A DNA stretch of 64,000 bases from Dryococelus australis (lineage: Eukaryota; Arthropoda; Insecta; Phasmatodea; Phasmatidae), in the NCBI GenBank assembly GCA_029891345.1, contig CM056995.1, positions 85,437,895 to 85,501,894 on the forward strand, given 5' to 3'. The translations under genes were made by a program, and so were the position numbers. Positions 11,041 through 23,311 of this stretch are shown one piece after another. The stretch's first letter is position 1, and the number at the start of each line of letters is the position of its first letter. The notes beneath the pieces are model-generated. The model ran no database searches and was not told the DNA's origin. It worked only from the letters and a program-made list of their open reading frames with translations.

Positions 11041-13432
11041 ACCATTTCTAAGTGAAACTACAATGTGGTAGTCACAAAAGTGTTGCTTTTAAAGTTTAAA
11101 TATTTACATCTGGTCAAAAGAGAATATTTTTTCACCCAATACTTGAGGGCAAAAAATTTATCGCCTTTGATAAGAACAAAATAATTTTTAATGATGAGTT
11201 AAGGAGAGTCACAATTTTTGCGATTAAATTTCAAATTACTGTATATAATTCATTGTAAGCAGACACCGATTGGAAACTGACCCCAAATTCTGGGGGGATA
11301 TGACACACAGAACACAAGCTGAATTTTGAAAGTCTCGCGCACACTCAATAAGCTAAGAGCATGTGGAGAGGTTATCAATCGGGCAGTGTGTTAATGGCGG
11401 GTGAGGTGGTGAGTGAGAAGATTTATCGGTGGGAGGAGTGACTCAATCTACCCCTTCCCTTCCAAACCATCGGCACCCAGAGGGAGGGTGCAAGGATGCC
11501 ATGTTGGTTGCAAGGCAACTAGCTCCCAGCTTATTCAATACAAGCTACATATGCATCTACAATGCCATAACATTGTTAGAGGTCAGGCCCAGACAAGCGA
11601 TAATGGGGTGCGTTGACAGAAAAAATATGCAATTTTATGTACTGGGACCACATTATTAGATTATTATGTATTAGGCCTACAACGGTATTAGTAAATATAT
11701 ATATTGTCCATTTTATCAGATTTTTTACGAAGCCAGATTTAACACAATGTCGTGGTTCCCAAATACCTTTACTCTAATTTGCGGGATTCGTCAAATCTAA
11801 ATTTACCTGTATTATAACACTCCAAACCCAACAAGTTATTGAATAATTTTTTCTTGTCAAGATAGTTTCTTCATCTTTGGTGCAAAATAACGATTTTATT
11901 ACAACTAAATATTAATGTAATTCACTATACATATGTTCTGCAAAAATAATTGTACCCCACAAGGCCATAAATAATCTGTAGTTAAAAAGAGAAAAATTTA
12001 AACACTGTGCACCGTGTAACTTGCAACGAGTATGAAATCTATTTCCATAGACCTTTGTAAAAAAATGGATTTATTAACAAAATTTTTTAATTATTTCAAC
12101 AGGAAAGAGTTTTCTGGATAATCATATACCATCACAAGATGAGAAAAGAGTTAAAAAATTGAGCAACACTAAGTTTTAATGAGCGCAAAATACATTCTCA
12201 GTGACATTTTGTGTAAAATGTGGAAGCTTTATTAACGAAATACAAATTTATATATAAAAAAATCTTCTGGATACATAGTGCTATACAGTCCACAAGGCTA
12301 TGCACCTTCACTAATCGCCGCAAGTACATAAACAGTACAGCACGCGCCATTAGCCATTACGTATAAATTTTTACAGACGTACTTTTACAAATGCGAAGAA
12401 TTTTTTTAAAAAAAATGAAATAAACAAAGGTATGTACACTGTAACATGATCATGCCTTTATCAAACACAGACTGCCCATAGCAACACATGTAAAGTCAGC
12501 CGACATGCATGCAAACAGCTGGTGTGAAGGCAGTGGCCTACTTTTCATGGACAACTGTGACACATGCGGAAGAGAAGCGTGGCGGGTTACAACGGAAACA
12601 GGCGGTGCTGGCGTGCCATCATTACTGACGTAATATGTTTTATTGGTTTATATTAACATTGGTTTGCACTCATATCTTTTAATGAAAATCCAAAGGGGAG
12701 ACCAACAAATGTAAAGGAGTTATAAGTTTATAAAAAGCACAAAAATTAAATTTAAATAACACTAGGTATAAAAAAAATCTCATCTAAAAAAAAATAGCAT
12801 AAGTAGGTCATCAACTGGCAATGTAGTCGATTCCAATCACAATCCGTAGTAAAAATCCAAGAAGAAAATCCACACGTCAAAGTTGTAAGAGCACAATTGA
12901 AAAACCTATCCCAAAAGGTAAAAACCCCGAACAAAGACATGGGAACATGGTATGATCAAGAAATAAAGGCATTAATAGGAGGGAAAGGGACGATCTGTAA
13001 CCCATACTGTTATTGGCTACCACTGTTACTATGCAAACGTGATTGAAGAGTAGCCATGCACTTTGAGTTGAGAGGTGCATGCCATGAAGAAAAAGGGAGA
13101 AAGAGAGAGACGGTTGAGTAACAAAGGATACCTTCATGATGCAATGTGTCGTGCAAAGTTTATCTTGCTAGGTGTGTGTGCCCCATGCAGCATGCTCAAC
13201 TTAAAGTCACAGTGGCCAGAGTATTTAACGGATTTTAAACAATTTTATATTTGTTTTTCATGTTTTGGCAGATGATTGAAGAGTCCTTACTGAGCAATAT
13301 CTACATCATTACCATGGCCCAGTGAATGAATTTTAATAGGTTTTCAATGCAATTTATTACATTTTAGCAAGGATATTTTATCCTTTTTGCAAATTTTTGC
13401 TATTTTTGATGGTTTCTGATAACCTTGACGCG
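11041..13432. other. No gene recognised
   Basis: AT-rich non-coding DNA. Only short open frames without recognisable motifs were seen, and no paired transposon ends or tandem arrays. Confidence 0.55.
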
Positions 13433-15352
13433 AGCTGCTTACTCCAACTATGTACAAAGATTACGACTCTTCTCACTGCAACCTAGTATACTACTACTAC
13501 ACATGTGAAATTCCAATCCCATGCCAACCCGTACGTGGAAGTTGCGCCCTGCCACAATCCTGGAGGGCAGCCGGACATGTGAATATGAGGGTTTGTGCAA
13601 GACAGCGGTGCATCAACCCCCCCCTCATCGGCACTGAGAGCCTACAAGCCATCAAATGCCTCAGGGCATGGCTGAATGCCGCCGAGAATACGCAAAGGCC
13701 GAGAAGTGACCAGACAGTTCTACCCCCACTCTGGCCTCACAGCAGAGGGACGTAACACGCCTTCCCCTGCGGCCGCAGCAACACGCGCTACCCTGACTAT
13801 ATAAGTCAGTGTGCAATGGTCCTCACCAGTTGCTCTTCTTCAGTCTTCGAGCTCGCTCCCCTACTTTTAGTGCTGGGGCACTCCGACTACTGTTAGAACT
13901 TCAGCAGCCACCAGCGGCTGCTTACCTTGATGTCGCCGTCAGAGCTCTGCAGCACCTGCGACCAGACACTCCAGTGGTGCCAATCGCCAATGAAAGCATT
14001 CTGTAGCTACCAGACATACAAAACTTAACTTCTTTGTCTCCTACAGACACCCCAATTAGAGTTACATTTGTAGTAAGCAATTTTCGACAGTTTAATTTCA
14101 CTTCTATTAGTCTAGGACCAGGTAACCTACACCTGACTACCGTATGAGAGCACGCATCACCATGTTTACTAAGCTCATAATAAACACTGCTTTATTATAA
14201 CTTCGAATCTCATTTTTGTAACCAACTGCCTGGAGAACCTCCAGTCAAGTACCGGCGACAGGGAAAGGGAAATTATTACTACAAACTAGCAACAACTAGA
14301 AACTCCCCCTCAGGCCGCTCCAGTTGCAATACGCACCAATTAGATGGCCATCTATTTTATTCCTGCCAAGTATGCAGGTACTGGAGGAGTAGAATAGAGA
14401 AGCCCGACCACTAGCAACAATTTCCACCCAGGGAGAGACAGTACACCTGAGTTATATCCCTACCAGAGCAACTGATGCTGGCAGGAGTATCTGCTTACGT
14501 GCTACGGGCTGGCCTTGGTTGGGATTGCACACCCAGTAAGAGTCTTGGTAACCCAGACTGCATCAACGCTTCTGGTTCGCCTGCTAAGGTGGAGGGCCTT
14601 CTGAAGCACCGGACTCATGCTACCAAACTACTAATGGGCAACAATGTTTTAGGGTTACTCGTGTCCATAGTGCTAGATTCATAATTCTCAGCAGCTAAAC
14701 CCACAATGCCTTTTAAGGTGAGACACGGCGCAAGGAGAGAGGAGCAAAGAGTTGCTTGCCTTGCTGCCAATCAGCCGGCTGGATCAGTTCCCCTTACAGC
14801 AGACGAGCCTAACGAGATCGTGCCACTTTGCTCAGATCACTAGAATGACCTACGTCTACGGCAGGCGATCCCGCTTCCTGCTACTTTCTCATCATCACCT
14901 GTTTGCATGCGTCCTGCCTGCCACTCCGTTGTGGTTGGTTTAATTAAACAGACAGAGAAACGCCTTGGCATATTGAATGCCAACTTTTGAGGCTCAGCAG
15001 CTACAAGGTGGAACAGTAGTTTTTATGTTGCCACATTTAGGGCTTTCGCTGCCGCCCGAGCTGAGAATGATAGACTCAACCAACTGTACCCTGCTAGTCC
15101 TCGTACTAGAGCCGTCAGTAAGTCTGCTACTGCTATCACCCCTCACGCCAGTCACCTATGATAACTACCCACGCTACTAGTAATAGGGCAGACCAATCTA
15201 AGGGATTTGTCAATTGTAACGTTGAAAACTTTGTTCCCCAACGTAAGGCCACGTGCCCAACTACCTTATCTAACTGCAAATGCCAGTAAGCACAACTGAC
15301 CAAAGTGCAACCAAACCCACACGACAGTGATCCAGCCTTCACTAATTGGACC
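13433..15352 (+). mobile_element. Family A element, copy A1 (1.92 kb unit)
   Basis: The start AGCTGCTTACTCC and the end AATTGGACC match the ends of copies A3, A4 and A7. Candidate 4-bp target duplications are cgcg (13429-13432) and cacg (15353-15356), one mismatch. In order it carries GATTACGACTC near the start, a TATA box (CTATATAAG) near 13797, CAGCAGCCACCAGCGGCTGC hairpin strings, the AGGACCAGGTAACCTACACC block, AATAAA near 14182, and a coding segment. No second terminal repeat or pol gene is present. It is either a solo LTR with an ORF in it or a complete small element. Confidence 0.65.
14705..15330 (+). pseudogene. Family A ORF, downstream part (copy A1)
   Basis: It begins MPFKVRHGARREEQR at 14705, matching A4 (MPFKVQHGARREEQR), A3 (KHGARREKQR) and A7 (MPYDHRHGRKRRER). 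After frameshifts, a second conserved block follows near 14900: CHSVVVGLIKQTEKRLGI, then LNANF. It pairs with CHPVVRELLNKTKNRLGI and SNSNF of copy A3. Between these two, most base changes fall in third codon positions (Val, Thr, Arg, Leu, Ile, Phe codons differ silently), so the family evolved as protein. Function is unknown. This copy is broken by frameshifts and a stop. Confidence 0.55.
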
Positions 15353-15936
15353 CACGTCAACCTTTACTTAAGACTGCTATTTTCATTACTTCCATGTGTG
15401 TGATATTGGTGTTTAACTGTATTTAATATTGCCAGTCTTGTTTCCAAGATAATGCGAAGTATTGGAGGATCCAAACTGATAAAATATAGAATGCTTACAA
15501 TGCAGTAAATACGGTATGTATGTCAATTTGCTTGCACATTTTTGTTTCTATTTGACATTAAAATAGATTAACAAAATCTATACATAAGTAACATCCAATA
15601 GTATGTACAAAACTAAACAACAGGAAGATGTCAGAACAACATTAATGCAGCTGTATAAACTAAAAATAAAAAATAATGCAATCAAAATACAGTAACTGTT
15701 AATTGGTGAAATATTATAAAGCAATACATTTACAAAACTCAAAAGTTGTCAAACACTGCTCTGTATCTTAAACTCTGAAAAAATTATGAATTAGTATTAA
15801 TGTGTCCATAAATGTTGCACTAGGAAATTGCAAGCAGTATTAATTATTGACATTAACAGTATACAAAGCATACTTCTAATAAGTCAATTTTCGGTGCTAA
15901 CAAAAGCAAATAATTTATCATAAAACAAAAATGTAC
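15353..15936 (-). other. Intron of the minus-strand host gene
   Basis: AT-rich sequence downstream (on the minus strand) of the 186-bp exon's donor at 15931-15936. No further exon was recognised between here and position 1. Confidence 0.5.
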
Positions 15937-16122
15937 CTGCAGAGTGAGCAGAAGGGTCACGTGCTCGATCTGCAGATATCGACCTGTTAATTGAAGAGTC
16001 ACTGTTCAAGGAATCGTCTCTCACTCCAGGATCCATAGACTTCGACCGGGTTTTGGATCGACCCAACCTCTTCTTAATGGTTCCAAAAATGTCTCGTTTT
16101 TTTCTTCTGCTTCTACTTCTCT
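15937..16122 (-). CDS. Host gene exon (186 bp), basic Ser/Arg-rich linker
   Basis: On the minus strand an acceptor (ATTTTGCAG) precedes the exon at 16122, and a donor GTACAT follows at 15936. The only open frame enters at phase 1 and leaves at phase 1. It encodes R-S-R-S-R-R-K-K-R-D-I-F-G-T-I-K-K-R-L-G, then a Ser/Asp-rich segment including SKSMDPG, RSISADRARD and PSAHSA. The many RS pairs and KKR suggest a phosphorylated, basic linker or nuclear-localisation-like segment. Its base composition and codon regularity differ from the surrounding intron. The phase agrees with the 47104-47182 exon, whose last base G plus AG here makes one codon. The sequence feels like a conserved arthropod signalling or scaffold protein, but I cannot name it. 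Confidence 0.75.
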
Positions 16123-16578
16123 CTGCAAAATTTTTTCAATATAAAAAAAATTCATTGCCACCATTCTACAATATTATCACCAAACGTTACACTTGGGCAC
16201 AAAAACATTCATAAGTTGTCAATTTGTTGGTTTTATAAACTAAAATAAAACTGCAAATAGATCATCTTTCTCATAAGAGTTTTAAAATGATTTAGTTTCT
16301 ACTTTTCTGAAAGCCAAGCTGTTTATTGCCAGTGTCATGTATTCTATCCTTTTGCAATAGCTGCATATTTTGCCAACACAAAATATTTCCAAAATCAGGT
16401 CAGTTGTCACACTCAAGACATTATTAAAAATTACTGCACTTCTAACAATTTTAATGAACTAGTTTGTATATCATGTGCAACAGACTGCTTTGCAGTTTAT
16501 TTTCGACTAAGAACTTGAGCACTTTTGAGGTTAAGCAGACAAACAGGTAACAATGCTTCTAAAGAACAGTAAACTTAC

Positions 16579-16596
16579 TTTCGCCAGCAGCTGTAG
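16579..16596 (-). CDS. Candidate 18-nt microexon of the host gene
   Basis: The minus strand reads ...AAAATAG | CTACAGCTGCTGGCGAAA | GTAAGT. The donor is consensus; the acceptor has a weak pyrimidine tract. The length is a multiple of three, and it can be inserted at phase 1 between the 79-bp and 186-bp exons without disturbing either (adding A-T-A-A-G-E). This is what a cassette microexon looks like, but a chance match is possible. Confidence 0.35.
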
Positions 16597-17149
16597 CTAT
16601 TTTATGTTTGATACAAAAAGTTCCAATAAATGCAAATATTGCTTGCAATAAAACGTAATCAACTACTTGATCTACAACTGACACAGGTCATGTAAAGATC
16701 TAAGCGTAATGAGGATACACTAATGGTTTTGCCAATGTACTGCAATGTTTCCCTCCTTTTAAATTTGGTATTGACACTGGCTAACAGCCAACCGCATTAA
16801 GACCATGATGGCACTCATCACTCACGTGACACATGGGCACGCACATGCACGAAGACGCCATAACCTGGACTTTCCCGTAATGGGATATTTATATGAAATG
16901 TAAATTATGTCTCGCTTTATTTCAGGTTCCCAATTGTTTTAAAGGTTCAAAACGTTTGTTTAATAATGTTACCCTATGTTTGGTTATGAATTCAAAATGC
17001 CTGATGTGCAAAGAATAAGAACATTATTATTCGGGCGTGAACGCAGTCATAAAAGACCTTTAACAAATACAGAAAATTCACAACTTAAATGTTTAATGTA
17101 AATCTTTATTTAAATAATTTATATGCCATTTCTTTTAAATGACCCCTAC

Positions 17150-17173
17150 CTTTGGGCAGTCCATCGAGGAGAG
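17150..17173 (-). CDS. Candidate 24-nt microexon of the host gene
   Basis: On the minus strand a pyrimidine-rich acceptor (GTCTTACCTCGCCAG) precedes CTCTCCTCGATGGACTGCCC+AAAG, followed by the donor GTAGGG. The 24 nt keep phase 1 and add A-L-L-D-G-L-P-K between the 79-bp and 186-bp exons. The local sequence is GC-rich compared with the intron. On the plus strand the same spot also reads as acceptor-22 nt-donor, but 22 nt would break phase and no plus-strand gene is seen. Confidence 0.5.
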
Positions 17174-18824
17174 CTGGCGAGGTAAGACGCTTGTCACGTA
17201 TGCACTTCAAACTTTTTGCACTAATGTAGATTACAATAGCTCACTTTTAGTATACCGATTAACCATTGCTTTGCGTATGTTTTGCCAGACATTTTCCCAG
17301 CATTATGCATCTGCTTAACCTAATAATTTGCACCCTTGTGGCTTTTTAAATAAAATCAAGGAGAAAGAAGGAAAGATGTCTGAGAGGGTATGCAGCCCAC
17401 AAAAAATTTGAATCAGGCGCCATCCACTTATGCTAAAGGCGTTTCAATGTAATTTCTGTTTAATTGCTGCGTGCAATATTGAGGGCTTTGTTTCTATGTA
17501 TGTATTTTACGGTTTTTGTCATGATTAAATTGTTTTATGGCCACATCATTTGTGACCATGTGGTTAACAACTGCCAAGCCAATATCTAACTATCCATGCG
17601 CTTTAAGGGTTTATTTGTGTAATATCATGTGCGCCACAATTAATTTCAAGGTTCTATGTATTCTTTTATTCAGGGTTCCGTGTATTTTCATGTGATTGAT
17701 GCTGTGTGTGTATGACCACGCCGTCTCTTTCATGTTTGATTTTTTCGCCATCAGGCGTGCTACCAGCCTATAAATGCCTAAATCTTCAAAGGAATATTTT
17801 TCCCAACATCAATAACCATTTGTCTGACAATAATTTGCCATTTTTACAAAGAAATACTGCAATTTCACCTGCACCACATGATCCGCTGTGAAGCTTATCC
17901 AGCAGCATCCACGCCATATAAGTTGCTTTCACGCATCTGCACGTTTGTTGTGACCATTCATGTTGTGTCATTTGTGTAATTTGTACGGTGACATTATTTC
18001 TGTCCTAGCCGACTATGTGTTTGAATGTATGAATTTTAGTAATTTTTACTGACCTGAAGAGAGACTTTGATTGTACGAGGTGGAGGAATATCCTGGAAGT
18101 AGAACTTTAGCAGGGCTTCGGAAAAGTTGCAAGTAACTATGAACGGACTGTACTATCTGTTGTTAGGATTGCCATAATGCTCTTCAATCTGCAAGGTTCA
18201 CCAGAGAAGAACACTTCAAGCTCATAGGTCATACTTGAAGTGTGCACAGTACAGCTCAGCCATGACTGTTGAGTTTGAGTTCAGTGGAAGATGTGCAGCA
18301 TACTCCAGATTATGTATCTTGCAGCTATAAGTGCTATTGTAAGTAAATAATTACCTTCACATAACCTCAAAGCCATGGATTACAAGGTGTCAGGCTGGGC
18401 AATTAAGTCATGAATGCTACATGCTTATTACATCCCATTCACAATTTCAGACAGAACTTTCTCAAGTTCTTTGGGGGCAAGTGGTTTGCAGAATATTGTT
18501 TAAAAGAGGTAGAAATGTTGATGGAGAACTAATACAATATGTATTATGCAAATGGATCTCCTGAACGGTATGCAGATTCCTATCAACCCCGAAGAATGGG
18601 AAATGGCAACTAAACTCCTAGTTCTGTAAATGTTACTTCATTATCAGAATATTACTGAGGAATTGAAGTTGTATTGTACAGAGGTGTATTGACTTGAATG
18701 TTCTACAGTACATCGTAATTGATAAGTATGTGCAATTCATGTACAATTTACAAGTGGAAGGACTACAATTGACCAAGCATGTACAATACTACTATCCACA
18801 TACACAAGTCTACAATACATGATA

Positions 18825-20191
18825 GTACGGTTGATCGGTTACCACATTCTTAGTTCAGTACGATTTGGTTCAGTTTTTTGTTTGAAATGTCTGTTCTCGG
18901 TTCGGGTCGGTCATGGCTACACATTTTTACAAGTTGCTAGTAACAGTCGTGACATAACCTAAACAACAGGATTAAATGTGTTTATATTTCATTAATATCA
19001 TGTCACGATATTTAACTATTCCAACAAATATCAACCTCTTGACAAAAGTATATAAATGTAGGGCCCATCAATATATTTACACAAGTGTTGTCTGAAATGT
19101 CCATTTTGAGGTTAATTATCACAGTATGTCTCGTCATGTGTGTAAACAGGCAGTATTGTGGCGGTTACTGTCGCACACTGTTGTGACAGCTACTATCATG
19201 GTAGCTACTATCACAGGGAAAACGCACCCTTAGTGAAAAATTTACAACAGTTTTTGAATTTCCCCGACATGTTAAAATCTGATTTATGAAATTGTATTAT
19301 ATATTTTGCTAACCGCTATAATTAATATTTCTCTGCCAAATGTTTTTAAATTCTGCCAAATTTAGCAGAAAATCAGCTGAAAGAACTTAAATATATGCCA
19401 CAAGCATAGTAAGTGATAGAAGACATCGCTAAAAAAATTCCCGCCCGAAGCAAAAACAAAAGAAATGTTCTTTATTATTCTTTCAACTACACCCTTGGAG
19501 GCAATGAAACACGGCCTCACACAATAGCGAGACCATGGCTGGTTTACAATCAGGCTGTTAAAAAAATGCAGTAGTTAACCGAAATTGATTGGTGTTGCCG
19601 AAATAAATGACAAAGTAGTCAGCAAGCACAGAAACATAACAAGAAAAACCGATCCTGTAAAGTATTGTGTCCGTGCAATTAACACAATTTAAGTCAGTAC
19701 CCGTTCACTGAAAACGGAAAACTGCATAAGCAAGTGTGGCAGCACTGGCTCGGTAGCGTCATATTTATTTGCTATATATTTGAGGGAACTGTTTACATGC
19801 TTTGTTAATATGAAATTATAATTAAAGTAATTTATGTTACTAACATATGTGTACACAATTTGAATATATAACCACGTTTAACAGAATGAAATAAAATCAG
19901 ACACTGGCAATGCATGGTTTATTGGGAAACCCTAACCTCTTTATCCTGGGTAACTGTTTAGGATGATTTTAATGCTGCAACTCTTAAGTTGTAAATATAA
20001 TGCCGCAGATATGCTACATACCGTAATATAAGTGGAAATGTCATTATTTGTTAAACTGTTAATAATTTGTTAGTTTTAACTTCGGTGCAAGAAAAACTCG
20101 ACTGATCAGTGTTTTTCTGAGAAATCAGGTTGGTTTCGGTTTTTGTAAAAATAACACGACAGAACCAAAAATTTGGTTAGCAGATCAGCCC
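18825..20191. mobile_element. Non-autonomous hAT-like element (about 1.37 kb)
   Basis: A 9-bp direct repeat, tacatgata, lies at 18816-18824 and 20192-20200. Inside it are diverged inverted ends: left GGTTGATCGGTTACCACATT, right (opposite strand) GGGCTGATCTGCTAACCAAA. Both ends carry GGTTC-type strings. The duplication length and end style fit hAT. No transposase was seen. Confidence 0.6.
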
Positions 20192-20934
20192 TACATGATA
20201 GGTATGTGACTTATCAAGTTGTTATCACCACATACTTGTAGAATGCAGAATTAGCCACCACATACTTCAAACAACCAGATACTATCAGTCAAAGATGTAG
20301 TACTGCGAATACTCTTGGCTGATTATTGCCAGACAAAAAAGAAAGTGACTTGGCTGCTTGTAATTTAACAAAAAAAACATCCACATTGTAGTAGTTTCAA
20401 AACTATTAAGGTAACAACTTGATGTTAAAATTCTGAGTCCTCCCATGATTAATGATAGGGCCTAGGAATTTTTGCGAACCGTGAAATATATAGAAATTAT
20501 CTTCATTCGCGAAATTCTGTAATAATTCCCATATTCGTGAAACATCAATGAAATTGCTTATACAAGTTTATCTAAAACCACAATTCAAGCTGCTTTTGCC
20601 ATGAAAACTCTTTCAAGCTTTAAGTTTTACAATTTCCCATTTGTCGTACAGCATTCTCTCTCATTTACCTACTTCACATACATGCAGATAACAAAACTAT
20701 TTGCATGGTGATCACACTGTTGACTACAACATCATAAACAAAATCTTACATCACAAGAACAATTCATAAGTTAATCGGTAGCAAGGTCAAAAGATTATCA
20801 CTGAATGTACGATTCAATATATTGATACAAATTGCTATAGTGCTTGTTCACAGGCATAATCACACCCAACATGTATTGTATTTATAAAATAATATCTCTA
20901 ACCAAAAATGTTGGTGATAGGACGAAAAGAAATA

Positions 20935-21105
20935 CAGCAAAACACTGTTAAGACGTTTCTGAAGGGACTGAAAAAATAATGCTTTTTAACAAAGAAAACT
21001 TATTAAAAGTTAAATTACTCACATGCAGATATACAAGATGCACAATTATTAAATTTTTAAGCAGGTAAATTCTTTAAGTGGGAACTTCTTAACAGGGTTT
21101 CACAG
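20935..21105. mobile_element. TA-flanked MITE (171 bp), Tc1/mariner or pogo type
   Basis: The ends are CAGCAAAACACTGTTAAGAC and, on the opposite strand, CTGTGAAACCCTGTTAAGAA. They are flanked by TA on both sides (20933-20934 and 21106-21107). Its size and ends are typical of short non-autonomous DNA elements using TA targets. Confidence 0.75.
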
Positions 21106-23311
21106 TAGTATGTATACATAACACAGATGAAAATTTTTTGTCAAATGTAATTATACACTAAACATTTGCGTAGTATTATAACCACTACCAACTTTACTCA
21201 TCTTCTGTTTACTGTGGTTAGGTTCTTCACAAATACCAAATGTGGCATTTGCAACTACTGAGCGAGGGTGGTGATTGTAGTCTGCTGCTTACGTCACAAA
21301 ACTGATTAAGAATGCCAAAAATAGTTACTGTTTTAGATCGTGCCTGGGAGTTTGAAAGAGAAGGATTTGTGCATTTTATAAATTGACCAAAGCACAAATA
21401 TTGTGATGTAAAGATTGAGAGGGCACGAAAAGACAGTGCCGTGACGTTTGCGCAGTGATTTAGTAGTAGTGGCAGACATAAATAAAATGACAATTGCATT
21501 GGATGCAAATTAGTGAAATTATTATATATTGACACGAAAACAAAAATTACCAGTTTCTGCCACTATTTTTTAGAAACATTTTTACTGTGTAAGTAGTATT
21601 TTTATTTTACCAACAATAAAATATTTATTAGTATTGTGTGGTTCGGTTGTGGATTTGTGTTTGAGTAACTTAATCTGAAAGGGACTTAATTAAAATATTG
21701 GTTATATACAAATAAACAAAAGCTGTATGTGGGTAATATAAATATCAAACTCTTACACTAGTGAATGTTCTTGGGCAGTTTAAAATATCTTGATATTGTA
21801 CAAGATTGAGAGCACAAAAATGACTTGTGAAGTGACAAGGAGTATTACATGACAAGGGTGCTCTCAAAAGTTTGTCCTTTCATTCTTATTGCTAAATATT
21901 TTTAATGTGTTCCACTGAAATATGTACTAATTAAAATTAATAACAAATTCCATTTAGTTTGACTAAAAATGTTACAAAAACAACTTATTCATGTTGTAAT
22001 AACATACCATTTTCCTTGCTAAAAAATGTTGACCCTTGATGCTCTCCAGATGTATGTAACCTAGACTATATCTCATCTGTGCCTATTGTATCTCCTTGGT
22101 GCTCTAGATAGGGTCTGAACCAAGTATCAGTGCCTGCAGGGTACATCCCTTGTTGCGGGGAGTAATACAGACTAGGAGTGGGCAAAGCTTTGAAAATTTG
22201 AATTAAAATAGAATATAGTTAATATTCTGCTTCGTATTAAAAAAACAAATTTCTCACTTCGAACTTCGAAATAAAAGAAATGCTTTTAATAAACTCAAAT
22301 ATTTATTATAATTCACCCAAAAATCAAAAGACAATGTGAGCTTAATAACATCAAAGTTTTTATTTGACGTTTGCCACACACATGGTTAGTGAAACATTAA
22401 AACATAATCTCAACTGAACAGAATGCCCACAAATTAGTCCAAACTGCATTTCGGTGTAAAATTGTCATTATATAAGTTTACTCACAATATAGCAAAACTG
22501 AATTATTGGGGGAAGAAAAACCTTTTTATATTATTAAGCATTTCATTATTTTTCCCATTGTAACTCAGCACCTCAGATTTTAATCGGTATTATATGTTTA
22601 TTTTCCTCATGTCTAATAGCACCTTAATACATTACAGTGTGATAAATAGGCGATTAATCTGCAAGTTTTACAAATTTAACTGTGAAATTGCACTCATGGT
22701 GATTTTATTAAAAAAAATAAACGGGGAATTGTTAATAAAATACGAGTTGGGTTTCATGCGAGAAGCATTGTATCAACTCTTTACGGACGTGATTACGATT
22801 TGATGAATAAAATTATGTCTAGAAAATTTTAGGGGTGCACAAGTACTATCTTTTCATGTCGAGGAGTCGAGCCAAGCCGAGCCATGCAAAATTTTCGAGT
22901 TGAGCTGCCAGCACTAATTTGTCTACTTGCTTAATTTTTTTTCAGCTATAACTATAAGATTTATAACAATGCACGTTTCATCTGCATTTAATCAATACAT
23001 ACCATTGATGATAAACTACATATTTCTTTGATTTATAGTATAATTTACAACTACACTTACTGATTTTACTGTTTCATGTAAGGACTACAGAATTTCCCAG
23101 AAAAAAAATTATCTCATGAATAAAATTTAATAAATATAAAATGTACTCAGATTCAACATTATGCAAAAGGAAAACTAAAATAAATTAGTTTCACTGGACT
23201 GCAGTGGGTCTTTTAATATTTAGGTCTTTGAAAAGTACAAACACTAAACCACCTAAAACATTATTTTCATATTTACACAACCCCTTTAGTGAATACATAA
23301 ATCTACTAGTT

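Noticed and set aside
14255-14285. Primer-binding site for tRNA-Arg after the AATAAA of family A
   Set aside because: The string CCGGCGACAGGGAAAGGGA varies between copies, the surrounding frame seems coding, and the unit lacks a second LTR.
17139-17186. Plus-strand 22-nt exon between an acceptor and GTAAGA
   Set aside because: No other plus-strand exons are present and the length breaks phase; the minus-strand 24-nt reading fits the host gene.
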